From positions 1 to 6,121 of the forward strand of contig JAJQGZ010000066.1 in assembly GCA_021200075.1 (NCBI GenBank): a stretch of 6,121 nucleotides of DNA, in the 5' to 3' direction. This DNA comes from Clostridiales bacterium. Lineage in GTDB: Bacteria > Bacillota > Clostridia > Oscillospirales > Acutalibacteraceae. The notes under the pieces were generated by a model that worked only from the letters and a program-made list of their open reading frames with translations, ran no database searches and was not told the origin of the DNA. The translations under genes and the position numbers were made by a program. Below, one piece after another: positions 1 to 6,113 of this stretch (positions are counted from its first letter, which is position 1; each line of letters begins with the position of its first letter).

Positions 1-197
1 TTTATTATAAAAAAAAGATAAACTAAAGTTCCCATATGATAGATTATATGATTAATTAAATAATTACCGATACTGCCGCAAGTTATTTCATAGCCGATAT
101 TGGCTTTTATATGCATACATATTATGCCTATTGCGGCTAAAGCTCTCAAACCGTTTAAATTGTTATATTTCCGTTGTTTGGTCTCACAATTAGTCAT
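1..197 (-). CDS. Membrane acyltransferase (acyltransferase family 3), N-terminal fragment cut by window edge
   Basis: Reading leftward from an ATG at 197-195, 65 codons stay open to the window edge. The peptide starts MTNCETKQRKYNNLNGLRAL and goes on with AAIGIICMHI. The segment LNGLRALAAIGIICMH (residues 14-29) matches the signature of the first membrane helix of acyltransferase 3 proteins (OatA/NodX/WecH type: D/N-G-L-R-A-x-A, then a helix ending in His). Residues about 55-65 (MGTLVYLFFII) look like the start of helix two. Family members are polytopic membrane enzymes that move acetyl or other acyl groups onto cell-surface glycans, so modification of this locus's polysaccharide is a sensible inference. 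An in-frame TAA at 218-216 makes this ATG the first possible one; no good ribosome binding site precedes it. Eight of 12 isoleucine codons are ATA. It follows the last glycosyltransferase by 133 bp and is probably the next operon gene. Substrate unknown. Confidence 0.82.
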   Translation of the reverse strand, partial: MTNCETKQRKYNNLNGLRALAAIGIICMHIKANIGYEITCGSIGNYLINHIIYHMGTLVYLFFII

Positions 198-330
198 TAT
201 GGTTGTATGTTCTTGTTATGTTTTACAGATACTGATCAAATCTTGCTTCAATACGATTTCACTGCATATTGGTTTATAATTTTATGTTAGATTTTGTCTT
301 AACATTTTATTTTGTAATTTAATGCTGAAA
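198..330. other. AT-rich spacer between glycosyltransferase and acyltransferase fragment
   Basis: These 133 bp separate the stop of the second GT4 gene from the acyltransferase start. I see no GC-rich hairpin followed by a T run on either strand, so there is no recognisable intrinsic terminator, and transcription from the upstream genes probably continues. A weak promoter-like pair on the minus strand (TTGAAG, 18 bp, TGTAAA, each 4 of 6 to consensus) is no better than chance in DNA this AT-rich. Confidence 0.5.
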
Positions 331-1533
331 TTAGGACTGATAAATTTTAAGAAGTAAATCAGTGTATTGGCTGAGGTTAATAAATTTTGCATCAGCGCAA
401 TTGACGCTCAGCTTAGACAATCTATCGTTATCATAATAAAGATTTTTTATTGCTTCGGTAAGCTTTTTTACATTGCCGGGTTCAAACAGCAAGCCGTTTT
501 CGCCGTCGCTTACAAGCTCCGGTATGCCGCCGATATTTGCACAGATTACCGGCGTGCCAAGGGATATGCTTTCCATAACCGAAAGCGGGCAATTTTCGTA
601 CCATTCGCTCGGATAAATACTGAAGCGTGCCCGTGATATCAGCTCTTTAAGCTCATCGCCCGATTTAAAGCCGACATTTTTGATATTGGCGACTTTGTTT
701 ATTTTCTCCTCCAAAGCTCCGCCGCCTGCAAAAACAAACGGTATATCCGGAAGAGACTTGCAAACGCTGAGCAGTGTATCTATTCCCTTTTCCTGCGAAA
801 ATCTGCCGAAATAAAGGACATAATCGCCTTTGCCGACTGATTGAGCGGGAGAGGAATCCATAAAATTATGTATTGCAACGGTTTTGTTTTTAAAAATCGG
901 ATTAGTGTCAAGCTTCGTTTTCATAAACTCGCTACAACAGATAACGGTATCAATCTGCTCATATGTCTTATTCGAGTTCCAATACATCGCTTCAATCATA
1001 CCGATTGCAGATTTCATCGTTGACGAATGAACACATTTATTTTTCATACAGTTTACAAACTGACCGTTTATACATTTTTCACAAATTTCACCGCTGTCGG
1101 GATTATAAAGCATATGATTTGGGCAGATAAGCTGATAATCGTGGGCGGTGTATATAATTTTAACTTTATGACCGGTATCCTTTTCCCACTTGCGGATTTC
1201 AAGAATAACGGACGGGGTAAGCTGGTAATTAAAATTATTGAGATGTACAGCATCCGGCTGAAAATCATCAAGGACAAGGCGAATTTTTTTCATTGCTTCT
1301 TTTGAATATATTGTTTTCAGCGAAAGCTTCAATTTTTGCACCGCACCCGAATTGTGAAAATTCATTTGCTCGGTATATGCATTCACGGAGTTTGTGACGC
1401 AATTATCGGAGTGGAGCATACCGAAGTATTCCACACTGTGACCGAGTTCACTCAGGTGTTCGCCCAATTTAAGCATATATGTTTCCGAACCGCCATTTGG
1501 GTACAGAAACTTATTTACCATTAATATTTTCAT
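331..1533 (-). CDS. GT4-family glycosyltransferase with cysteine-rich insert
   Basis: This is a 400-residue cytosolic GT-B fold enzyme that would transfer a sugar from a nucleotide-sugar donor to the growing lipid-linked repeat unit with retention of configuration. The N-terminal acceptor domain opens with MKILMVNKFLYPNGGSETYM, the usual GGxE/GGSE loop. The C-terminal donor domain has FGRFSQEKG (residues 242-250, with R244 and K249 as likely phosphate-binding residues) and the E-x7-E motif, E313 and E321, within SEWYENCPLSVMESISLGTP. Between the domains, after HDYQLICP, lie C137, C151, C154, C162 and C167, a pattern shared by one GT4 subgroup and suggestive of a metal knob. The start overlaps the previous gene's stop as ATGA, with AAGGA (1544-1540) six bases upstream, so translation is probably coupled. 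Length is normal for GT4. Donor, acceptor and linkage cannot be read from sequence. Confidence 0.93.
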   Translation of the reverse strand: MKILMVNKFLYPNGGSETYMLKLGEHLSELGHSVEYFGMLHSDNCVTNSVNAYTEQMNFHNSGAVQKLKLSLKTIYSKEAMKKIRLVLDDFQPDAVHLNNFNYQLTPSVILEIRKWEKDTGHKVKIIYTAHDYQLICPNHMLYNPDSGEICEKCINGQFVNCMKNKCVHSSTMKSAIGMIEAMYWNSNKTYEQIDTVICCSEFMKTKLDTNPIFKNKTVAIHNFMDSSPAQSVGKGDYVLYFGRFSQEKGIDTLLSVCKSLPDIPFVFAGGGALEEKINKVANIKNVGFKSGDELKELISRARFSIYPSEWYENCPLSVMESISLGTPVICANIGGIPELVSDGENGLLFEPGNVKKLTEAIKNLYYDNDRLSKLSVNCADAKFINLSQYTDLLLKIYQS

Positions 1534-2657
1534 TTTTCGTCCTTATAAAGTTCTAAGGTTTTATTGGTAACATCGTCCCAATTAAATTTGCTGCAAATAA
1601 AATCGGAGGCGGTATTTTTATAGTTATTTACAGAATTTTCATCATTTAAAAGGGATTGGAGCTTTGATTGCAAATCCTCGACACTGCCTTTTTGAAAATA
1701 GACTGCGTTTTCCTCGCAAACCTCGGTACATTCCGGAATATCGGAAGTGAGGCAGCAGCAGCCGTAGCTCATAGCTTCAAGCAGGCTTAAAGGCATACCC
1801 TCTATATCACTCGGAAGACAATAGGTATATGCGTTTGAATAAAGCTCTTCAAGCACTCTGCCCTGTACAAAATCCGTAAAAATTATATTTTCATCATCAG
1901 CGGCAAGAGATTTTACCTGCGCCATATATTCATCGGTATGGCTTAAACCGCCGGCTATGACCAGCTTTTTTGAAGTATTAATTTTTTTATACGCTTCTAT
2001 AAGATAATGAACTCCCTTTTCGGGAACTATTCTGCCGAGGAAAAGGATATAGCCGTCCTTTTCCAATCCGAATTTTTTAACTATTTCATCGGCTTGCCTT
2101 ATCTGTGGCTTAGTAACTCCGTTGGGGATATAATTTGTTTTACGGTTATATTTTTCAAGAAAATATGCCTGAACATTCCTTGAAAGGACAATTATTTCAT
2201 CGGTATATTTAGCCGCATTTTTTTCGCTGAAAAGCAAAAACTTTGTGGCAAAGCCGCCCCATTTTGACCTCTGCCAATCAAGACCGTGGATTGTGACGAT
2301 TACTCTTTTGCCGAAAAGCTTTGGCAAGAACGACATTGAAGCCGGCCCCTCAGCGTGAATATGTACAACATCAAATCGGCTGAAGCTGATTCTCAAAGCG
2401 GCGAGAAAGCTGTAAACAACCGCATTAAGCTTTGCGTTTTGAAATGTAAATACGGTTTTAAGCTTAACCGAGTTATATTCCTTGAGTTTGCCGGAGGGTT
2501 CGTCAAAATCCGTGCCGGACACATGATGACCGTAACGGTTATATGCCGTTACGCTGTTGCCCATTTCGGCAAGGCGACTTGAAAGCTCGGCAACAACAAT
2601 TTCGATACCGCCCTCCCGTGAGGGAATACGCTTATGCCCCATCATTGCAATTTTCAT
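1530..2657 (-). CDS. GT4-family glycosyltransferase
   Basis: A 375-residue GT-B glycosyltransferase, predicted to add a sugar to the lipid-linked intermediate in the cytosol, probably as the second or third residue of the repeat unit. The N-terminus MKIAMMGHKRIPSREGGIEI carries the GGIE loop (residues 16-19). FDVVHIHAEGP (95-105) and VTIHGLDWQR (121-130) form the typical acceptor-domain core. The donor domain has LFLGRIVPEKG (205-215; R209 and K214) and SDIEGMPLSLLEAMSYG (283-299), giving the E-x7-E pair E286/E294. The opening resembles rhamnosyltransferase-like GT4 enzymes of Gram-positive capsule loci, but that does not fix the sugar. It begins 40 bp after the sugar transferase stop, with a weak GGAA nine bases before the ATG. 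Its stop overlaps the next gene's start in an ATGA. No membrane segment or signal peptide is evident. All expected motifs are present, so it should be active. Confidence 0.93.
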   Translation of the reverse strand: MKIAMMGHKRIPSREGGIEIVVAELSSRLAEMGNSVTAYNRYGHHVSGTDFDEPSGKLKEYNSVKLKTVFTFQNAKLNAVVYSFLAALRISFSRFDVVHIHAEGPASMSFLPKLFGKRVIVTIHGLDWQRSKWGGFATKFLLFSEKNAAKYTDEIIVLSRNVQAYFLEKYNRKTNYIPNGVTKPQIRQADEIVKKFGLEKDGYILFLGRIVPEKGVHYLIEAYKKINTSKKLVIAGGLSHTDEYMAQVKSLAADDENIIFTDFVQGRVLEELYSNAYTYCLPSDIEGMPLSLLEAMSYGCCCLTSDIPECTEVCEENAVYFQKGSVEDLQSKLQSLLNDENSVNNYKNTASDFICSKFNWDDVTNKTLELYKDEK

Positions 2658-2697
2658 TTTATCATATTCCGTTCAAAGATTGTAAATTATCGTTTTG

Positions 2698-4188
2698 CTA
2701 CTCTGCGCCCTTATGGGTCAGAACAACTCCGATGGTTTTGAACAATATTTTTATATCAAGACCGAGCGACCAATTATCAATATAATCGCAATCGAGCTTA
2801 ACCACTTTTTCAAAATCCTGAATATCAGACCTGCCAGAAACCTGCCAGTTGCCTGTGATGCCCGGCTTCATTGAAAGGCGCCTTTTATGGTGACTCTCGT
2901 ACTGTTCAAACTCATCAAGCGTCGGCGGTCTTGTGCCTACAAGGCTCATATCACCCTTTAGCACATTCCAAAACTGGGGAAGCTCGTCAATGCTGTATTT
3001 CCTGATGAATTTGCCGACCTTTGTTATCCTTGGGTCTTCATCCATTTTGAACATAAAGCCGTCCATTTTATTTTTTTCCATAAGCTCCTGCTTGCGTTTT
3101 TCCGCATCCGGATACATTGAGCGGAGCTTATAAATATTAAATATCCTGCCGTTTTTACCGACACGCTGCTGTTTGAAAATCAGCGGGCCCGGAGATTCAA
3201 TAAGCAGAGGAATTGCAACAATAAGAATAATCGGCAAAGAAACAACCGTTCCGACTAAACCGCCTACTATATCAATCGCACGCTTCATAATCGCCATAGC
3301 TACGCCGAACTTATTGTCGGTAGGAGAAAATACAGCCATAGGATAGCCTGATTTGACAATACAGTTGAAATTGTCAAATTTACTGTCCTTTACTATTTTT
3401 TCTACAGACGGGAGATTTATATTGACTGTTATGCCCATATTCTCGATTTCTTCAACCAAATCGGCGATATTATCTATCTCATCAAGCGGGAGATTTATGT
3501 ACACCTCGTCAAGTGGAGCAGTCCTTATCCAGCCGAGAACATTCTCCATATTAGCAACAACAGGCACGCCGAAAAGCTCGGATACCGAGGTACGACTGCC
3601 ATTGTTCTTGTCAATATATTTATACTCGTCATTTTCAATAATGCAGTCGGCAAGCGCAACCGCCTTTACATTTTTAGACCAATCGGTCTGAAGCCTCGGA
3701 ATGAACTCCTGAGCACGGTCATAGGTTGTGATTATACCCGTAATCGTGGCAAATTTACTGTTCGATAACTTACTGAGCAATATTCTCTTAATGATATATC
3801 TCAAAATAATTGAAAATACCGCAAACAGAATAAAGCTACCGAGGTATTGGTATCTTGACTCGATAATATCGTTTTTGGTAAGTATCAGCAATGTTCCGAA
3901 AAGCGCATAAGTGAGCGTACAATCCCTCAAAGCAGAAGCAATCTCCATAGGCTTGCTCCTTTTGAGCAGGTTTATCGGAGATGAAAAGAGCAAAAAAACC
4001 ACAAGGTAAGAGACAGCCAGAACAATTGAATATTCCGCCCAGGTTGAAGTATTATAATCGGAAACCTTGGATGAAAAAATCCATATTCCGAAATGAAAGC
4101 ATATATAAGAGATTAACTGCGCAAAAAAGAGCGATACTATCCCTGCAAAAAATTCAAGCCATCTTTGCATTTTTTTGCGTTTATTCAT
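2698..4188 (-). CDS. Polyprenyl-phosphate sugar-1-phosphate transferase (initiating enzyme)
   Basis: A 496-residue membrane protein that would start repeat-unit synthesis by moving a sugar-1-phosphate (Glc, Gal or a modified HexNAc; not decidable here) from its UDP form to undecaprenyl phosphate. The layout is that of long WbaP/CpsE-type enzymes: hydrophobic segments at about 11-38, 52-69, 90-104 and 115-137; a nucleotide-binding-like soluble domain at about 145-285; then the bacterial sugar transferase domain from KRAIDIVGG (302-310). Its membrane stretch (about 305-330) is followed by ESPGPLIFKQQRVGKNG (331-347), YKLRSM (353-358), the acidic cluster DEDPR (383-387) where the family has its catalytic Asp/Glu, SIDELPQFWNVLKGDMSLVG (399-418), TRPP, and KPGITGNWQVSGRSD (441-455). 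All family blocks are present at full length. An AAGAG nine bases upstream supports the ATG at 4188; a 77-bp gap follows the kinase gene. Confidence 0.95.
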   Translation of the reverse strand: MNKRKKMQRWLEFFAGIVSLFFAQLISYICFHFGIWIFSSKVSDYNTSTWAEYSIVLAVSYLVVFLLFSSPINLLKRSKPMEIASALRDCTLTYALFGTLLILTKNDIIESRYQYLGSFILFAVFSIILRYIIKRILLSKLSNSKFATITGIITTYDRAQEFIPRLQTDWSKNVKAVALADCIIENDEYKYIDKNNGSRTSVSELFGVPVVANMENVLGWIRTAPLDEVYINLPLDEIDNIADLVEEIENMGITVNINLPSVEKIVKDSKFDNFNCIVKSGYPMAVFSPTDNKFGVAMAIMKRAIDIVGGLVGTVVSLPIILIVAIPLLIESPGPLIFKQQRVGKNGRIFNIYKLRSMYPDAEKRKQELMEKNKMDGFMFKMDEDPRITKVGKFIRKYSIDELPQFWNVLKGDMSLVGTRPPTLDEFEQYESHHKRRLSMKPGITGNWQVSGRSDIQDFEKVVKLDCDYIDNWSLGLDIKILFKTIGVVLTHKGAE

Positions 4189-4265
4189 TCATAACATCTC
4201 TTGTCATCAAAAATAATTTTTCCGCAATCGCAATGTGATAATTAATGGTTAAATTATTTGTATAA
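4189..4265. other. 77-bp spacer between kinase and sugar transferase genes
   Basis: The longest gap between complete genes in the operon. It contains an inverted repeat made only of A and T (4211-4219 against 4251-4259, 31-base loop), which would be a weak stem, and the ribosome binding site of the sugar transferase. There is no terminator-like hairpin with a T tract and no good promoter, so read-through is expected. Confidence 0.45.
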
Positions 4266-5084
4266 TTAATGATAATTATAATTGTAATTATAGTTATAAT
4301 AATTATAGTTATAATAGCCGTATTTATATCTGTTCTTTCCGCTGTAATAACGGCTCTTGTAACGAGAATAATAGTTTTTGTCCGGAGTGGCCACATCGTT
4401 TAGCATAAAGCCGACAATGTTTGCGCCGATACGCTCAAGCGAGGTCACCGCCGCTTTTACCTCCTGAATATCCGTATTGCCCGCTTTTACAATAATTATA
4501 AATCCTGTTGTTTTGGAAACAAACGATGTTGCGTCGGTAACAAGATTTACCGGCGGAGTGTCGATAAACACGCAGTCATAATGTTCCTTTACAAAAGCGA
4601 GGAGCTTATCCATCCTTGCCGATGAAAGAAGTTCGGCGGGATTTGGCGGAATTTTACCGCTGGTGAGTACCGAAAGATTTTCAATATCCGTTTTGAAAAC
4701 GGTTATGTTATCGGTAAGACCGGCAAGAATTTCCGAAAGACCGTTTTTAACCGGTATGGAAAACATACGGTGAAGCGTGGGTTTACGCATATCTGCGTCT
4801 ATCAGTAAAGTCCTTTTCCCCATTTGGGCAAAGGAAATTGCAAGGTTGATTGAATTGATTGATTTACCATTATTCGCCGACGGACTCGTAACGACGAATA
4901 CGGGGCATTTCTCCCCCTGCTGAATAAAAAGCAGGTTGGTTCTGATTGAATTATAAGCCTCTTTAACAACAAAAGGAGAATCGGCACAGAGTATCTTTTT
5001 CTGATCGTCCTTGCTGAAGCCTTTTACGGAGGATTTATTTTTCTTTTCTTTCTTCTGCGATTTATTATCCTTGCCTATTTTCAT
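4266..5084 (-). CDS. CpsD/CapB-type bacterial tyrosine kinase (BY-kinase)
   Basis: A 272-residue cytosolic P-loop ATPase that autophosphorylates on C-terminal tyrosines and, with its membrane adaptor, controls polysaccharide chain length and export. Visible motifs: EAYNSIRTN (42-50), the oligomerisation motif; TSPSANNGKS (66-75), Walker A; LLIDADMRKP (93-102), Walker A'; CVFIDTPP (171-178), Walker B with D175. The first 30 residues hold 12 lysines, which could favour membrane contact. The last 35 residues (238-272) hold 16 tyrosines, ending in alternating Tyr-Asn, a far larger tyrosine cluster than the few in typical CpsD proteins. Two oddities: the Walker A has NNGKS where GEGKS or GAGKS is usual, and the E-x2-R-x2-R motif has N45 for the middle Arg. 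AGGAGG (5100-5095) lies ten bases before the ATG, which overlaps the adaptor's stop as ATGA. The separate-subunit arrangement is typical of Gram-positives. Confidence 0.95.
   Translation of the reverse strand: MKIGKDNKSQKKEKKNKSSVKGFSKDDQKKILCADSPFVVKEAYNSIRTNLLFIQQGEKCPVFVVTSPSANNGKSINSINLAISFAQMGKRTLLIDADMRKPTLHRMFSIPVKNGLSEILAGLTDNITVFKTDIENLSVLTSGKIPPNPAELLSSARMDKLLAFVKEHYDCVFIDTPPVNLVTDATSFVSKTTGFIIIVKAGNTDIQEVKAAVTSLERIGANIVGFMLNDVATPDKNYYSRYKSRYYSGKNRYKYGYYNYNYYNYNYNYNYH
4285..4315. repeat. 15-bp exact tandem duplication in the kinase's tyrosine tail
   Basis: The 15-mer AATTATAGTTATAAT occurs at 4286-4300 and again, unchanged, at 4301-4315; the base before each copy is also T. On the minus strand each copy spells Tyr-Tyr-Asn-Tyr-Asn, giving residues 257-261 and 262-266 of the kinase. 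Because the unit is five codons, gain or loss of a copy would keep the frame and change the number of tyrosines by three. The surrounding 4262-4317 is low-complexity AT sequence of the same character. Confidence 0.9.
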
Positions 5085-5869
5085 CTTTTGTCACCCTCCT
5101 TGTTTTGAACCAGCGAATCGAAGGCTGATGATGAGGCGGACGAGGAATCGGAAATCTGCACAGACGAGCTTGACGCAACAGGCGCGAGCCTCGGAATAGT
5201 ACCGAGTACGGGAATATCGAATTCCTTTTCCAAATCCCTTTCATCCTTAATTCTTGTATCAAATATTTCCTTGAGGAAGAATGCCGCAAACGAGGCGACA
5301 AATCCCGCAAGCAGAGCTATTACAACTATTTTTTCGACATTAGGTGAGGACGGCGAACTCGGCAGGGATGCGTAATCAACAATCTGCACACTGCCGGCAT
5401 TGATTATCTTCACAATTTCATTGGGGCCGATTTCCGCAATAGTATTGGCAATATCCATAGCCTCCTGCGCATTGGTATTGGTAACCTGAACATAGAACAT
5501 AAAAGTATTCTCAACCTGACTGCACGCAACCATACTCTTTATTGCGCCGGTGGAAATATCGTAATCGAGGTTGTCCGCAACCTTTTCAAGAAAGGTGGTG
5601 CTTTTTATAATCTGCATATAGGTATTTACCAGGCTTTGCGATGCGTCAATTTCACTGCTGGTGATACTGCCGTCGGTGCTGATACGGTTATTGTCATTAT
5701 AAGCGCACAAGGTAATTGTTGCACTGTACTTAGGAGTTATAAAAAAGTTTGTGAAGCAACCTGCCGCCGCTCCGCATGCTAAAGCTATAAGCACCATAAA
5801 GACTATTTTTTTTCTGATTGTAAAGAATATTGCTCTCAGGTCTATTTCTATTTCTTTATTATCTTCCAT
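5081..5869 (-). CDS. Wzz/CpsC/CapA-type chain-length regulator and kinase adaptor
   Basis: A 262-residue membrane protein that sets polysaccharide length and activates the neighbouring BY-kinase. It has a short cytoplasmic start (MEDNKEIEIDLRAIF), a first membrane helix at about 22-44, an extracellular loop of about 135 residues ending in the proline-rich SLPSSPSSPN (168-177), and a second helix at about 180-201. The cytoplasmic end FDTRIKDERDLEKEFDIPVL leads to LGTIPRL, the conserved juxtamembrane block of CpsC/YveK proteins. A further 34 residues follow, with 12 serines in residues 233-252, longer than in simple CapA-type proteins. I chose the ATG at 5869 because GGAG (5879-5876) sits six bases before it; the in-frame ATG at 5890 would add seven residues but lacks a ribosome binding site. 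First gene after the promoter; its stop overlaps the kinase start. Confidence 0.93.
   Translation of the reverse strand: MEDNKEIEIDLRAIFFTIRKKIVFMVLIALACGAAAGCFTNFFITPKYSATITLCAYNDNNRISTDGSITSSEIDASQSLVNTYMQIIKSTTFLEKVADNLDYDISTGAIKSMVACSQVENTFMFYVQVTNTNAQEAMDIANTIAEIGPNEIVKIINAGSVQIVDYASLPSSPSSPNVEKIVVIALLAGFVASFAAFFLKEIFDTRIKDERDLEKEFDIPVLGTIPRLAPVASSSSVQISDSSSASSSAFDSLVQNKEGDKR
5095..5100 (-). promoter_or_regulatory. Consensus ribosome binding site of the kinase gene
   Basis: AGGAGG ten bases before the kinase ATG, within the last codons of the adaptor gene. It is the strongest ribosome binding site in the window and, with the ATGA overlap, suggests the kinase is made at least as abundantly as its adaptor. 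Confidence 0.85.
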
Positions 5870-5994
5870 CTTTTTCTCCGGTGTGAGCATTAAAAATTTG
5901 TACCTAACGGATTAACCGGTTAAAACATAGGCAATCGGCAAAAAATCCGTTTTGCAAATGCTGCTAAGTATAAAAGAGAATATAATTATGATTA
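5870..5994 (-). promoter_or_regulatory. Leader (5' UTR) of the operon, with inverted repeats
   Basis: From the predicted transcription start (about 5994) to the adaptor ATG there are about 125 nt, long for a simple leader. Inside are an inverted repeat AACGGATT/AATCCGTT (5906-5913 against 5944-5951 on the plus strand, 8 bp, 30-base loop) and, within its loop, the perfect 12-bp palindrome TTAACCGGTTAA (5912-5923 overlaps the arm end by two bases). A run of five U follows the stem by about eight bases in the transcript. This could be an operator or a weak regulatory RNA fold. I recognise no known riboswitch class. Confidence 0.4.
5876..5879 (-). promoter_or_regulatory. Ribosome binding site that decides the adaptor start
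   Basis: On the minus strand GGAG is followed by AAAAAG and the ATG at 5869, an ideal six-base spacing. The site lies inside the extra codons that the upstream ATG at 5890 would add, which argues for the shorter protein. Confidence 0.75.
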
Positions 5995-6000
5995 CTTTAA

Positions 6001-6029
6001 ATTATACCAATATAAAGCGGTAATGTCAA
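6001..6029 (-). promoter_or_regulatory. Sigma-A (sigma-70 type) promoter of the operon
   Basis: On the minus strand TTGACA (6029-6024), a spacer of exactly 17 bp (6023-6007) and TATAAT (6006-6001) match the consensus at all 12 positions. Transcription should start near 5994-5995 and read leftward into the adaptor gene. No extended -10 TGn is present: the bases before TATAAT are TTGG. Confidence 0.92.
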
Positions 6030-6044
6030 TATTTTAACTAAGGA

Positions 6045-6054
6045 TTTGCGCAAA
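6045..6054. promoter_or_regulatory. Palindrome TTTGCGCAAA upstream of -35, possible regulator site
   Basis: A perfect 10-bp palindrome 15 bp upstream of the -35 box, about -51 to -60 from the predicted start. The position would suit an activator, or a repressor acting at a distance. I cannot assign it to a known regulator. Confidence 0.4.
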
Positions 6055-6065
6055 CATTAACATTC

Positions 6066-6113
6066 AAGTAAATTCCCAAAGTAAATTCCACAGTGGAATT
6101 TGAGGTGGAATTT
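6066..6113. repeat. Nested inverted/direct repeat cluster (AAATTCC x2, GGAATTT x2)
   Basis: Two direct copies of AAGTAAATTCC (6066-6076 and 6079-6089) face two direct copies of GTGGAATTT (6093-6101 and 6105-6113). The inner pair makes a perfect palindrome, AAATTCCAC-A-GTGGAATTT (6083-6101), and the outer half-sites share almost the same axis (about 6092). The half-sites are spaced 12-13 bp. The cluster ends 37 bp upstream of the -35 box and may extend past the window. It could be a multi-site operator, a REP- or MITE-like repeat, or the hairpin at the end of an upstream gene; no T run follows it on the minus strand. Confidence 0.7.

Noticed and set aside
198..330. Possible separate promoter for the acyltransferase (TTGAAG, 18 bp, TGTAAA)
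   Set aside because: Each box matches only 4 of 6 and the DNA is very AT-rich, so a chance match is expected.
367..4238. Plus-strand open frames of 60-112 codons (such as 1027-1305 and 3353-3691)
   Set aside because: They lie opposite well-supported minus-strand genes, show no domain motifs, and have composition expected of antisense shadows.
4211..4259. Inverted repeat AAATAATTT/AAATTATTT as a terminator after the kinase gene
   Set aside because: The stem is A/T only, the loop is 31 bases and no T run follows, so it would not act as an intrinsic terminator.
4181..4396. Minus-strand frame of 71 codons rich in Ile and Thr across the kinase tail
   Set aside because: It is the alternate frame of the same AT repeat that encodes the Tyr-Asn tail, with no start signal of its own.
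5870..5890. Seven extra N-terminal codons on the adaptor (ATG at 5890)
   Set aside because: That ATG has no ribosome binding site, while GGAG lies six bases before the ATG at 5869, within those codons. The shorter form also matches the usual short cytoplasmic start.
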